Below are positions 34,744 through 43,594 of a stretch of DNA of 64,000 nucleotides, in pieces. The stretch covers positions 1 through 64,000 of the forward strand of contig NZ_JPRO01000016.1 in assembly GCF_000737785.1 (NCBI RefSeq), given 5' to 3'. The notes below the pieces were generated by a model. It worked only from the letters and a program-made list of their open reading frames with translations, was not told the DNA's origin and made no database searches. The DNA is from Chryseobacterium luteum. GTDB lineage: Bacteria; Bacteroidota; Bacteroidia; Flavobacteriales; Weeksellaceae. The position numbers and the translations under genes are program-made. Numbering within the stretch: position 1 is the first letter of the stretch; every line of letters begins with the position of its first letter.

Positions 34744-36123
34744 ATGCAAGAGACATTAAATTACATTAACGAAAACAAACAGCGTTTCGTGGATGAATTA
34801 TTTGAGTTACTCAGAATTCCTTCTATTTCTGCAGATCCGGCTTATAAAAATGATGTATTGAAATGTGCGGACGTATGTGCAGAACATCTTAAAAATGCAG
34901 GGGCAGATCATGTAGAAGTATGTGAAACAAAAGGTTATCCGATCGTTTTTGGAGAGAAAATTTTAGATAAAAACCTTCCTACCGTACTGGTATACGGACA
35001 TTACGATGTACAGCCCGCAGATCCGCTGGAATTATGGAAAAAACCACCTTTCGAACCTTATATTGAAAAAACAGAACTTCACCCTGAAGGAGCCATCTTC
35101 GCAAGAGGTTCAGCAGACGATAAAGGACAGTTTTTCATGCATGTGAAAGCTTTTGAAGCCATGATGAAGACCAATACACTTCCTTGTAACGTAAAATTTA
35201 TCTTGGAAGGTGAAGAGGAGGTAGGATCTGTAAGCTTGGGAGATTTCGTTAATGAAAATAAAGAAAAGCTGGCTTGCGACTGTATTCTGATCTCCGATAC
35301 TCATATTTACAGCAATGAACAGCCTACGGTAACCACAGGTTTAAGAGGGCTAAGCTATGTAGAAGTTGAAGTAGAAGGGCCGAACAGAGACCTTCATTCA
35401 GGACTTTACGGAGGAGCGGTTCCGAACCCGATTCACGTACTTTCAAGAATGATTGCTCAACTGATTGATGAAGACGGACATATTACCATCGACGGATTCT
35501 ATGACAATGTAGAAACCGTATCAGACGCTGAAAGAGCAGATATGAACAAGCTGAAGGATAATCCTGAGGAGTTCAAGAAATCTATCGGACTGAGCGGAGT
35601 GGAAGGCGAAAAAGGCTATACAACCCTTGAAAGAACCTCTATTCGTCCTACTTTGGATTGTAACGGTATTTGGGGAGGATACACGGGAGAAGGCGCTAAA
35701 ACAGTAATTCCTTCCAAAGCTTCCGCTAAAATCTCAATGCGTCTGGTTCCTTATCAGACTCCTGAAGAAATCACGGAAAAATTCACAAAATATTTTGAAA
35801 AGATTGCCCCTGAGAACGTTAAAGTAAAAGTGACACCTCACCATGGAGGAATGCCATACGTTTTACCAAGTGATACCAAAGAGTTCTTAGCGGCTAAACA
35901 GGCTATGGAAACCGCGTTCGGTAAAGAAGTTCTTCCATACAGAAGCGGCGGGAGTATCCCGATCACGGCAATGTTTGAAAAAGTATTGGGAGCCAAGTCA
36001 GTATTGATGGGCTTTGGACTGGATTCAGATGCAATTCACTCACCTAATGAACATTACGGGCTGTTTAATTTTTACAAAGGGATTGAAAGTATTCCATTGT
36101 TTTTTGAGAATTATTCAAAATAA
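34744..36123 (+). CDS. M20-family dipeptidase
   Basis: Cytoplasmic zinc dipeptidase of 459 residues. Metal and catalytic motifs are GHYDVQPADP (His, Asp), RGSADDKGQ (bridging Asp), EGEEEVGS (general base and ligand Glu), ISDTHIY and the C-terminal SPNEHYG His. The dimerisation lid (about 190-330) is present with EVEGPNRDLHSGLYGGAV. It probably completes peptide degradation to amino acids, consistent with secreted proteases elsewhere in the window. Single gene with a terminator. Confidence 0.93.
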   Translation: MQETLNYINENKQRFVDELFELLRIPSISADPAYKNDVLKCADVCAEHLKNAGADHVEVCETKGYPIVFGEKILDKNLPTVLVYGHYDVQPADPLELWKKPPFEPYIEKTELHPEGAIFARGSADDKGQFFMHVKAFEAMMKTNTLPCNVKFILEGEEEVGSVSLGDFVNENKEKLACDCILISDTHIYSNEQPTVTTGLRGLSYVEVEVEGPNRDLHSGLYGGAVPNPIHVLSRMIAQLIDEDGHITIDGFYDNVETVSDAERADMNKLKDNPEEFKKSIGLSGVEGEKGYTTLERTSIRPTLDCNGIWGGYTGEGAKTVIPSKASAKISMRLVPYQTPEEITEKFTKYFEKIAPENVKVKVTPHHGGMPYVLPSDTKEFLAAKQAMETAFGKEVLPYRSGGSIPITAMFEKVLGAKSVLMGFGLDSDAIHSPNEHYGLFNFYKGIESIPLFFENYSK

Positions 36124-36147
36124 TTAACATTCTGTAAAAATATTATG

Positions 36148-36180
36148 TAAAGCGTTCCAACATCGGAGCGCTTTATGCTT
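36148..36180 (+). terminator. terminator after the dipeptidase gene
   Basis: Stem AAAGCGTTCC / GGAGCGCTTT (one G-T pair), 6-nt loop, 25 nt after the stop. The tail is TATGCTTTTT, so moderately strong. Confidence 0.75.
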
Positions 36181-36261
36181 TTTTATGACAATATCCCTAT
36201 CAAATGATATTTTTTTTATTAATCTATGTGTTTATTTTTAGTTCAGCCTAAAAATAATACT

Positions 36262-37179
36262 ATGAGAAAAATTTATCCCATCGCATGCTGCTTGTTGTCA
36301 GCATTTTCCTTTGCGCAACAGATCATTTCCTTTGAAAACTCAGACGGATTTCATACCGGGAATATCCACGGGCAGGGAACCTGGATCAGTACACCAACCG
36401 GCGATATGCCTCCCAATGTGCTTAACCAGACCATCAGTACCGATAACGCAACAGAAGGAATCAATTCCCTGAAGATTGTAAAAGAAAATACATACGGAAC
36501 CCAATCTATTCCCATCATCGGAGCATTCCATAACCTTCCCGTGATGCTTTCCCATACCGGTTTTACCGTTTCTTTTGACATCAATATGTCGCAGCACAAT
36601 GGATCTGTTTTCAGCTTTCAGGGAGTAAGCAGCACTGATGAAAAATACATTTTCAGGCTTGATTTTGATAATACCGGGTCAATTAACGTCCTGAAAACAA
36701 TTTCAGGAATGCCGGTAATGCAGCCGGCTTCGGGAACCTGGACGCCCAATTTATGGTACAGGATCACAGTTATTGGCACAGCCACGGATATTAAATATTA
36801 TCTGAACGGAATTTTGATCTATGCCGGTACCGCAGCAGAATCAATGGATATTAACCAGCTTCGGTTTGTACATAATAATGCAGCAGGAACCGCCTATATT
36901 GATTATATTAAGGTATACAGCGAAGCACTGTTATCCGCTGTAGACAGTACTTTAAATAGAAATGTAATAACGGTATATCCTAATCCTGTTTCAGATTTTA
37001 TTACAATAAGTTCTCCTGATAAAATAAAAAGTATGGAAATTTATGACGTAACCGGAAAGAAAGTGCAGGCAAGGCTAGAAAATGATAAAATAGATGTTCA
37101 TAATCTCCCTCCTGGCAACTATCTGATCAGTATTAAAACTGAAAACGGTAATTTCTCAGAAAAATTTATTAAAAAATAA
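36262..37179 (+). CDS. T9SS-exported protein with concanavalin/LamG-like domain
   Basis: 305 residues from the ATG at 36262, chosen because it gives a proper signal peptide (MRKIYPIACCLLSAFSFAQ); an upstream in-frame ATG at 36226 would bury it. The mature part (about 20-225) is beta-rich, with FTVSFDINMSQHNGSVFSFQG and WYRITVIGTATDIKYYLNG, the pattern of a carbohydrate- or ligand-binding jelly roll. The C-terminal 75 residues form a type A T9SS domain (VYPNPVSDFITISS ... LPPGNYLISIKT). Role unknown; surface adhesin or glycan binder is possible. Confidence 0.78.
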   Translation: MRKIYPIACCLLSAFSFAQQIISFENSDGFHTGNIHGQGTWISTPTGDMPPNVLNQTISTDNATEGINSLKIVKENTYGTQSIPIIGAFHNLPVMLSHTGFTVSFDINMSQHNGSVFSFQGVSSTDEKYIFRLDFDNTGSINVLKTISGMPVMQPASGTWTPNLWYRITVIGTATDIKYYLNGILIYAGTAAESMDINQLRFVHNNAAGTAYIDYIKVYSEALLSAVDSTLNRNVITVYPNPVSDFITISSPDKIKSMEIYDVTGKKVQARLENDKIDVHNLPPGNYLISIKTENGNFSEKFIKK

Positions 37180-37289
37180 GTTAAATTTTGCGCGAAATTG
37201 GTTTCATTTTCTGCTTCTTAATAATTTCAGTTAAAAATCTTTGCTATGAATAGGTATAGAAAAAATAACTGATAAATCTTAGCCCATAT

Positions 37290-37316
37290 AAACGCTCCAA
37301 TTGGGGCGTTTTTGTT
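37290..37316 (+). terminator. terminator between the T9SS gene and the SDR gene
   Basis: Stem AAACGCTCC / GGGGCGTTT (one G-T pair) with AATT loop and a T-run, about 110 nt after the T9SS gene stop. Confidence 0.75.
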
Positions 37317-37342
37317 ATTTTAGAGCATTAAAATTTTAAAAT

Positions 37343-38047
37343 ATGTCAGATCATAAAGTAGCTTATATAACCGGAGGAACCAAAGGGATTGGTTTCGGAA
37401 TAGCGAAAGTATTGTTGGAAAACGGTATTTCAGTGGCATTTTCGGGACGTAAAAGGGATGATGTGGAGAAAGCTGAGCGGGAACTTAAACAATATTCAGA
37501 GAACGTTCTCGGGATCGTATCAGATGTAAGAAGCCTTGAAAGCGAAGAAGAAGCCGTAAAATACACCGTTGAAAAATTCGGAAGGCTGGATTTTGTCATT
37601 GCCAATGCAGGGCTTGGAATATTCAAACCTGTAGATGAATTGACTGCCGAAGAATGGAATGATATGATAGACACCAATCTTACAGGCGTTTTCTATACCT
37701 TAAAAGCTTCTGTAGAAGAACTAAAAAAGACGGAAGGATATTATATTACTGTCTCAAGTCTTGCAGGGGCCAACTTCTTTGAAAACGGAACAGGCTACAA
37801 TGCTTCAAAATTCGGAGTCGTAGGATTTACCCAGGCAGCGATGATCGACCTCAGAAAGCACAACATCAAATCTACCGTTATTATGCCGGGATCGGTAGCC
37901 ACAAACTTCAACGGAAACGTTCCTTCAGAAAAAGACAGCTGGAAGATCCAGCCCGAAGATATGGGGAATCTGGTCCTTGATATTTTAAAAATGAATCCCC
38001 GCGTTCTGCCCAGCAAGATAGAGTTTAGGGCAACAAAACCAGCCTGA
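37343..38047 (+). CDS. short-chain dehydrogenase/reductase
   Basis: 234 residues, classical SDR. Cofactor motif TGGTKGIG (about 10-17), NAG near 88, the catalytic Ser in SSLAG, and YNASK with Tyr about 152 and Lys about 156. The acidic/basic pattern after beta-2 (SGRKRDD) suggests NADP(H). It resembles 3-oxoacyl-ACP reductase-like and general alcohol dehydrogenases; the substrate is undetermined. Single gene, followed by a long perfect palindrome. Confidence 0.85.
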   Translation: MSDHKVAYITGGTKGIGFGIAKVLLENGISVAFSGRKRDDVEKAERELKQYSENVLGIVSDVRSLESEEEAVKYTVEKFGRLDFVIANAGLGIFKPVDELTAEEWNDMIDTNLTGVFYTLKASVEELKKTEGYYITVSSLAGANFFENGTGYNASKFGVVGFTQAAMIDLRKHNIKSTVIMPGSVATNFNGNVPSEKDSWKIQPEDMGNLVLDILKMNPRVLPSKIEFRATKPA

Positions 38048-38079
38048 TAAATGCATTTAATGTATTGAATAGTAAAAAA

Positions 38080-38110
38080 ATAAGTATTATGCATGCATAA
38101 TACTTATTTT
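38080..38110. terminator. perfect 28-nt palindrome after the SDR gene, probable terminator
   Basis: AATAAGTATTATGC followed by its exact complement (38080-38107), then T-rich DNA. It has no loop beyond the centre GCATGC. It could be a terminator or a protein-binding site. Confidence 0.6.
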
Positions 38111-38203
38111 TTAATTATATTAGCAAAGTAAAATATAACAAAATCTCAACATAAAAGATGAAGGATCTTTTATGCACAAAAGGGAAAAAATAAAATAGTA
38201 CAC

Positions 38204-38950
38204 ATGAAAATATTAGTTTGTATCAGTAGTGTTCCGGATACTACTTCCAAGATTAACTTTACGGCAGACAAATCTGCTTTCGACAAAAATGGAATTCAGT
38301 GGGTAATCAATCCTTTAGATGAATTTGCGTTGACAAAAGCAGTTAAACTTCAGGAATCTCAGGGTGCAACTGTAACAGTGATCAACGTAGGGGATGCTGC
38401 TACAGAACCGGTGATCAGAAAGGCATTAGCTATTGGTGCCAATGATGCGGTGAGAGTAAACCTGGATCCTAAAGACAGCTATTCTACGGCAAAAGAAATT
38501 GCTGCTGTAGCTCAGAACGGAGGATATGACCTTATCCTTTGCGGAAAAGAATCCATCGATTACAACGGAGGTTCTGTACCGGGAATGGTGGCTCAGTTGC
38601 TGAACCAGCCTTTCGTGAATGCATCTGTAGGTTTAGAGGTAAACGGAAGCGAAGCTACTGCTGTAAGAGAAATTGAAGGCGGAAAAGAAACTATATCAGT
38701 AAAATTACCAGCCGTGATCGCAGGGCAAAAAGGATTGGTAGACGAAAAAGATCTTATCATCCCGAATATGAGAGGAATCATGTCCGCAAGAACGAAGCCT
38801 TTACAGGTGGTGGAAGCTACTTCTTCCGAAGTGAAAGTTCAGGGAGTGTCTTATGACAGCGTGCCTCCTAGAGCGGCTGTGAAAATGGTTTCTCCTGACA
38901 ATCTGGATGAATTAGTAAGATTACTTCACGAAGAAGCTAAAGTCATCTAA
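38204..38950 (+). CDS. etfB: electron transfer flavoprotein beta subunit
   Basis: 248 residues. Binds AMP and, with EtfA, carries electrons from acyl-CoA dehydrogenases to the quinone pool. Signatures: MKILVCISSVPDT, INPLDEFALTKAVKL, LILCGKESIDYNGGSVPGMVAQLL (core GKESIDYNGGSVPGMVA) and KLPAVIAGQKGLVDEKD. It is followed after 96 nt by etfA. The spacer contains T-rich, repeat-like words (AATCTTTTAATCC, TTTTTAATCTTAAA), so stoichiometry may depend on RNA processing. Confidence 0.95.
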   Translation: MKILVCISSVPDTTSKINFTADKSAFDKNGIQWVINPLDEFALTKAVKLQESQGATVTVINVGDAATEPVIRKALAIGANDAVRVNLDPKDSYSTAKEIAAVAQNGGYDLILCGKESIDYNGGSVPGMVAQLLNQPFVNASVGLEVNGSEATAVREIEGGKETISVKLPAVIAGQKGLVDEKDLIIPNMRGIMSARTKPLQVVEATSSEVKVQGVSYDSVPPRAAVKMVSPDNLDELVRLLHEEAKVI

Positions 38951-39046
38951 AATTTAAAAGCCGGAATTTAGAGTAGGGAACCATTGTGAACCTGGTCTGA
39001 TTCCAATCTTTTAATCCTTAAATTTTTAATCTTAAATTTTGAAAAA

Positions 39047-39994
39047 ATGGCAGTATTCGTATACGCAGAAAATATAAACGGAGTTTACAAAAAAGCAGCT
39101 TTTGAAGCAGTTTCTTATGCTAAAGCAGTTGCAGACCAGGCGGGAGATACCGTTACGGCAATCTCTGTAAACCCTACAGATTCTTCAGATCTATTGTACA
39201 AATATGGAGCATCAAACGTTATCAATATCAAAGACGAAGGTCTTAAGAACTTCTCAGCAAAAGCATTTGCTCAGGCTGTAAATGAAGTGGCAGACGGAAA
39301 CACGATCGTTTTCCCTCACACTACCGATGCTTCTTCTGTCGCTCCAATGCTTGCGGTAATGAAGAACTATTCTTTAATTACCAATGTTTTGGAAGCCCCT
39401 GAAAGCCTTTCTCCGTTCCAGGTGAAAAGAAGAGCATTTTCAGGAAAAGGATTTATGCATGCAAAAGCTGAAGGAAACGGAGTAATCATTACAGTTTCAC
39501 AGAACGCTTTTGGAGTGAAGGAAAATGCAGTATCAGGTGCAGAAGAAGTTAAAAACTTATCAGTGGCTAATGAAGATACCAAAGTGATCTCTCACGAGCA
39601 GAGTTCAGGGAAATTAGACCTTAAAGAAGCTGAAATTGTTGTTTCTGCAGGAAGAGGGATGAAAGGTCCTGAAAACTGGGGAATGATCGAAGATCTGGCT
39701 AATGTTCTTGGAGCTGCTACAGCTTGTTCCAAGCCTGTTTCTGATATCGGTTGGAGACCTCACACAGAGCACGTAGGACAGACGGGTAAAGCAATTTCAC
39801 CTAATCTTTATATCGCAGTAGGTATTTCCGGAGCTATCCAGCATTTAGCCGGGGTAAACTCTTCTAAAACTATCGTAGTGATCAATAATGACGCTGAAGC
39901 ACCATTCTTCAAGTCTGCGGATTACGGAGTAGTGGGAGATGCATTCCAGATCATTCCTGCACTAACTGAGAAAATTAAAGCAATAAAAGGATAA
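39047..39994 (+). CDS. etfA: electron transfer flavoprotein alpha subunit
   Basis: 315 residues, FAD-binding partner of EtfB. The C-terminal FAD motif is complete: [35 protein letters not shown] (core [17 protein letters not shown]), [32 protein letters not shown] (core [20 protein letters not shown]) and [19 protein letters not shown]. It fits beta-oxidation together with the thiolase at 45.7 kb. Confidence 0.95.
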   Translation: MAVFVYAENINGVYKKAAFEAVSYAKAVADQAGDTVTAISVNPTDSSDLLYKYGASNVINIKDEGLKNFSAKAFAQAVNEVADGNTIVFPHTTDASSVAPMLAVMKNYSLITNVLEAPESLSPFQVKRRAFSGKGFMHAKAEGNGVIITVSQNAFGVKENAVSGAEEVKNLSVANEDTKVISHEQSSGKLDLKEAEIVVSAGRGMKGPENWGMIEDLANVLGAATACSKPVSDIGWRPHTEHVGQTGKAISPNLYIAVGISGAIQHLAGVNSSKTIVVINNDAEAPFFKSADYGVVGDAFQIIPALTEKIKAIKG

Positions 39995-40000
39995 AAAAGT

Positions 40001-40078
40001 TAATAGTGAATTTTGCTCCGAAAGTCAATAATGAATTTTAAAATTGACACGAAGTAATTCACCATTTACAATTCACAT
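40001..40078. repeat. intergenic inverted repeat of the same word family as 30853-30967
   Basis: Reads TAGTGAATTTTGCTCCGAAA then GTCAATAATGAA, followed by AATTGACACGAAG and AATTCACCATTTAC. The left arm matches the reverse complement of the 30926-30960 unit with few differences. It lies just after etfA and before its terminator. Confidence 0.8.
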
Positions 40079-40085
40079 AAAAAAT

Positions 40086-40116
40086 AAAAGTTCGGTCCTT
40101 TCCGGGCTTTTATTTT
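40086..40116 (+). terminator. terminator of etfBA
   Basis: Stem AAAAGTTCGG / CCGGGCTTTT (two G-T pairs) with TCCTTT loop and T-run. Confidence 0.8.
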
Positions 40117-40151
40117 TGCGTAAAAACTGAAATCACAATAAAAAATTAATC

Positions 40152-40159
40152 TATATTTG
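40152..40159 (+). promoter_or_regulatory. -7 promoter box of the bifunctional nuclease gene
   Basis: TATATTTG ends only 5 nt before the ATG at 40165. With start sites normally a few bases beyond this box, the transcript may be leaderless. Confidence 0.6.
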
Positions 40160-40164
40160 TAGCT

Positions 40165-40764
40165 ATGGATTATAAGCAGCTAATTATTCGCGGAATATCG
40201 TACAGCCAGACACAATCAGGGGCTTACGCTTTGTTATTGGAACATGAAGAATCACATATAAAATTACCTGTTGTTATAGGAAATTTCGAGGCTCAGTCTA
40301 TTTCGCTGGGACTGGAAAAAGACATCCATCCGCCCCGTCCGCTTACCCACGATTTATTCACAAAATTTATAGTTTCTACCCATTATGAATTGATCTCAGT
40401 GATCATTTATCAGATCGTAGACGGCGTATTTTTCTCCAATATTAATTTCAAAAACAAGGCTAACGAAGAAGAGCTGATCCTGGATGCAAGAACTTCTGAT
40501 GCAGTAGCAATGGCCGTAAGATTTGATGCCCCTATTTTTACCACTCAGCAGGTTCTTAATGAAGCCGGAATTCTTCTTGAGCTGGAAGATGTTTCAAAAG
40601 AAGAACAGCCATTCTCCGAAACCGTACAGTCTGAAGATAATTTAAAAGCCGTATCTATGGAAGAGCTTCAGAAACTGCTTGATGAAGCCGTAAAAGAAGA
40701 AGATTTTGATACCGCTCTGGAAATTCAGGAAGAAATTAAAAGGAGGAAGAGGAAAATTGATTAA
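40165..40764 (+). CDS. bifunctional nuclease family protein (DUF151) with UVR motif
   Basis: 199 residues. The N-terminal BFN/DUF151 domain (about 1-135) shows GAYALLLEHEESHIKLPVVIGNFEAQSISLGLE (core LPVVIGNFEAQSISLGLE), RPLTHDLF and LDARTSDAVAMAVRFDAPIF. The C-terminal 35 residues form a UvrB/UvrC-type helical motif (LQKLLDEAVKEEDFDTALEI), used for protein-protein contact. Plant and thermophile homologues have DNase/RNase activity; bacterial roles are unclear. The next gene starts 22 nt later, so it may be co-transcribed with the nucleoside permease. Confidence 0.88.
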   Translation: MDYKQLIIRGISYSQTQSGAYALLLEHEESHIKLPVVIGNFEAQSISLGLEKDIHPPRPLTHDLFTKFIVSTHYELISVIIYQIVDGVFFSNINFKNKANEEELILDARTSDAVAMAVRFDAPIFTTQQVLNEAGILLELEDVSKEEQPFSETVQSEDNLKAVSMEELQKLLDEAVKEEDFDTALEIQEEIKRRKRKID

Positions 40765-40786
40765 AAGAGACACTTTATACTAAATT

Positions 40787-42169
40787 ATGAATTTAAAATT
40801 ACGACTTACCATCCTCAGTTTTCTCCAGTTTTTCGTCTGGGGAGCCTGGCTGATTACGATGGCTAATTTTTGGTTCGGTACAAAACACTGGGACGGAACC
40901 CAGTTTGGAGCCGTTTTCGGAACTATGGGAATAGCTTCTATTTTTATGCCGACCATCACCGGGATCATTGCCGACCGCTGGGTAAATGCAGAAAGAATTT
41001 TCTCGGTTCTACAAATTCTTTATGGGGTTACACTTTTCATCTTACCACACAGTACAGATCCTAATTCTTTCTTTTCGATAATGCTGGTTGCCATGTGCTT
41101 TTATATGCCAACCATTGCATTGGCCAACTCTATTTCATATACTGTTCTTAAAAACAGTGATTTGGATGTCGTGAAAGACTTTCCGCCAATTCGTGTTTGG
41201 GGAACTATAGGATTTATTGTTGCGATGTGGATTACCAATCTTACAGGTAATAAAGCGACAGAAGGACAATTTTATATTGGAGGGGTAGCGGCAATTATAT
41301 TAGGGATTTATGCACTGTCATTACCAAAATGTCCACCGCAAAAACTGATTGATAAAAGTGCACCTTTAATGGAACAGCTTGGTTTAAATGCCTTTAAGCT
41401 TTTCGGAAGCTATAAAATGGCTTTATTCTTTGTGTTTTCCATGCTTTTAGGGGCGGCATTACAATTAACAAATGCTTATGGAGATGTTTTCCTAAGTGAA
41501 TTTGCTCATTTTCCAAAATACGCCGATTCTTTTGTAGTACAGAGATCTACGATTATCATGTCTATCTCTCAGGTTTCTGAGACGTTGTTTATTCTGGCAA
41601 TTCCTTTCTTTTTAAAGAGGTTCGGAATCAAAAAAGTAATGTTGATGTCGATGTTCGCCTGGGTTTTAAGATTCGGGTTCTTTGCCTATGGAGTGCCAGA
41701 CGGATATGGTTTGTCACTGATTATCCTTTCTTGCATCGTATATGGGATGGCTTTTGATTTTTTCAATATCTCGGGCTCTCTTTTCGTGGAAACCACTACC
41801 GATAAAAAGATCCGTTCCTCTGCACAAGGTCTGTTTATGATGATGACAAATGGTTTTGGAGCCGTTTTTGGAAGTTATATTGCAGGCTGGGCAATTGATA
41901 AATTCTTTACCCATAGATTTACCACAGTTTCAGATCTTTCTGCTTATCTGCAAACAACACCTGATAATCCTACTTTTTTAGAAATTCTTAAAAACGGATT
42001 TAATTCAGCTGTAAATCCTGACGGAACATTATCCTCTATTGTAATGGTGAAAGACTGGCAGAATATCTGGCTTTCCTTTGCTGCTTATGCTTTGGTTCTG
42101 GCCATTTTATTTGCCATATTATTCAGGCACAAACATAATCCGGAAGATGTTTCCACAGTAAAACATTAA
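40787..42169 (+). CDS. nucleoside permease, NupG-like MFS transporter
   Basis: 460 residues, 12 predicted helices. The opening MNLKLRLTILSFLQFFVWGAWLIT and the stretch ADRWVNAERIFSVLQILYG match the nucleoside:H+ symporter branch of MFS; FFNISGSLFVETTTDKKIRSSAQGLFMMMTNGFG (core RSSAQGLFMMMTNGFG) is another family signature. It imports nucleosides by proton symport, which would feed the uridine kinase encoded at 29.9 kb. A terminator follows. Confidence 0.88.
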   Translation: MNLKLRLTILSFLQFFVWGAWLITMANFWFGTKHWDGTQFGAVFGTMGIASIFMPTITGIIADRWVNAERIFSVLQILYGVTLFILPHSTDPNSFFSIMLVAMCFYMPTIALANSISYTVLKNSDLDVVKDFPPIRVWGTIGFIVAMWITNLTGNKATEGQFYIGGVAAIILGIYALSLPKCPPQKLIDKSAPLMEQLGLNAFKLFGSYKMALFFVFSMLLGAALQLTNAYGDVFLSEFAHFPKYADSFVVQRSTIIMSISQVSETLFILAIPFFLKRFGIKKVMLMSMFAWVLRFGFFAYGVPDGYGLSLIILSCIVYGMAFDFFNISGSLFVETTTDKKIRSSAQGLFMMMTNGFGAVFGSYIAGWAIDKFFTHRFTTVSDLSAYLQTTPDNPTFLEILKNGFNSAVNPDGTLSSIVMVKDWQNIWLSFAAYALVLAILFAILFRHKHNPEDVSTVKH

Positions 42170-42196
42170 TTTATCCGGCTGATTATTAAAATATTA

Positions 42197-42232
42197 AATT
42201 GCACTTTTGAAAAAAGGTGCAATTTTTTTATT
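42197..42232 (+). terminator. terminator after the nucleoside permease gene
   Basis: Stem AATTGCAC / GTGCAATT (extendable by CTTTT/AAAAG) followed by a T-run. Confidence 0.85.
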
Positions 42233-42282
42233 TTCGGGCAACCTTTTACAACAAATTCCGTCTTATAGATAGAAACAGATAC

Positions 42283-42837
42283 ATGGAGAATCTCGAAAAG
42301 AATTTTTTACTGGCAAAAAAACAGGACCGGATGGCGCAGAAAGCCCTCTATGAAATGTTTTCGGCGAAAATGCTGGCCATATCAAATTCCTATACGAATA
42401 ACCTTCATGATGCGGAAGATATTCTCATCAGCGCGTTTATGAAATGCTTCACCAGGCTGGATGAATGCAGAGACTGGAAAAGCTTTCCTTTTTGGCTGAG
42501 GAAAATTATCGTCAACGATTCCATCAGCTTTGTCAGGAAGAACAGAAATATTCTGTATGCCGATATAGAAATTGCAGACGATTATTCTGATGAATATCCG
42601 GATGAAGGGATGAAGGAACTCAATATTGAGGAAATATTTTCACAGATGCCGGCAGGATACAGGCTGGTCTTCAACTTATACGTCTTTGAAGAAAAAAAGC
42701 ATCAGGAAATTGCAGAAATTCTGAATATTTCAGAAGGAACAAGCAAAAGTCAGCTGAGCAAAGCAAAAAAATGGCTCGCAGAATTTTTAAAAGCAGAAGA
42801 AAATGGAAAAAAAAATACTGAAACAGTTAAAATCTGA
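42283..42837 (+). CDS. ECF-type RNA polymerase sigma factor
   Basis: 184 residues from the ATG at 42283 (MENLEKNFLLAKKQDRMAQ); an upstream in-frame ATG would add residues encoded by the terminator of the preceding gene and is rejected. Sigma region 2 has YEMFSAKMLAISNSYTNNLHDAEDILISAFMKCF (core NNLHDAEDILISAFMKCF), and region 4 has MPAGYRLVFNLYVFEEKKHQEIAEILNISEGTSKSQLSKAKKWL (core HQEIAEILNISEGTSKSQLS). Its last 35 nt overlap the next gene, an anti-sigma-like protein, which then precedes an outer-membrane protein gene. Confidence 0.9.
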   Translation: MENLEKNFLLAKKQDRMAQKALYEMFSAKMLAISNSYTNNLHDAEDILISAFMKCFTRLDECRDWKSFPFWLRKIIVNDSISFVRKNRNILYADIEIADDYSDEYPDEGMKELNIEEIFSQMPAGYRLVFNLYVFEEKKHQEIAEILNISEGTSKSQLSKAKKWLAEFLKAEENGKKNTETVKI

Positions 42838-43510
42838 TTACGAAAGGCTCGAAATAAGCCCCTCCGAGGATCTTTGGGACAGATTGGATCAGAAACTGGA
42901 CGCAATACCTGAAATAGCGTTAAAACGGCCTTTTCAATGGTGGAAATATGCTGCTGTTGTACTGCTGATGATTTCTGTCGGGACTGTTATTTATTACAGT
43001 AAGTATCAATCAGGGTTTGATTATAAAAAAACAGATTATATTGTTAAAAAAACACTTGGAAAAGAAGCTCACCCGGTAAATTCCGATCTTCAGCCTCCAT
43101 CTGTCATTTCAAATGATGAACCTGCAGGGGAACCCAAAATAGTCAATGAAAATCACGGAAAAAATAACCCTGACCAAGTGGTGCTTCCTCAGGAAGAAAA
43201 AAAACGACCCGTTACTCAGGTTGCAGAACATAAAGAACAGCTGGATACATTCAATCAATCTGGAAATACCATCATTAATCAGGGAAGTATTGAGGATAAA
43301 GGCCTGCCAAATTCTCCGGTAATTGCAGAAGTTAAAAAATCAAACTATATCAACCCCGATGAGCTTCTTTTGGGGAGGGAGCTTGATAAAGCCCGGGAAA
43401 AAGTCAATAAAGAGGATCGCAAATTGGGAGCTTTCAAATTTGATAAAATTGTTCCCAATGTAGGTAACGTAACCGTTTTAGGAGTAACCGTTTATCTGGA
43501 ATCCAAATAA
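42803..43510 (+). CDS. anti-sigma-factor-like membrane protein
   Basis: 235 residues. The cytoplasmic N-terminus (MEKKILKQLKSDYERLEISPSEDLWDRLDQKLD, shortened: KLKSDYERLEISPSEDLW) resembles the start of Bacteroidota anti-sigma partners. One transmembrane helix (about 48-66, YAAVVLLMISVGTVIYY) is followed by a Pro/Glu/Lys-rich periplasmic region to the end. Its 35-nt overlap with the sigma gene implies translational coupling and stoichiometric control. No zinc (HxxxCxxC) motif is present. The function is inferred from context and topology. Confidence 0.68.
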   Translation: MEKKILKQLKSDYERLEISPSEDLWDRLDQKLDAIPEIALKRPFQWWKYAAVVLLMISVGTVIYYSKYQSGFDYKKTDYIVKKTLGKEAHPVNSDLQPPSVISNDEPAGEPKIVNENHGKNNPDQVVLPQEEKKRPVTQVAEHKEQLDTFNQSGNTIINQGSIEDKGLPNSPVIAEVKKSNYINPDELLLGRELDKAREKVNKEDRKLGAFKFDKIVPNVGNVTVLGVTVYLESK

Positions 43511-43594
43511 ATCTTAAACTTTTTTATAAAATCAAGATACTGCTCTGAATGATGAACAGGGCTAAAATAATGTCTAAAAATTAAAAAAATAAAT

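Noticed and set aside
42217..42282. 22-residue N-terminal extension of the sigma factor
   Set aside because: It overlaps the T-run of the preceding terminator and has no sigma-factor resemblance.
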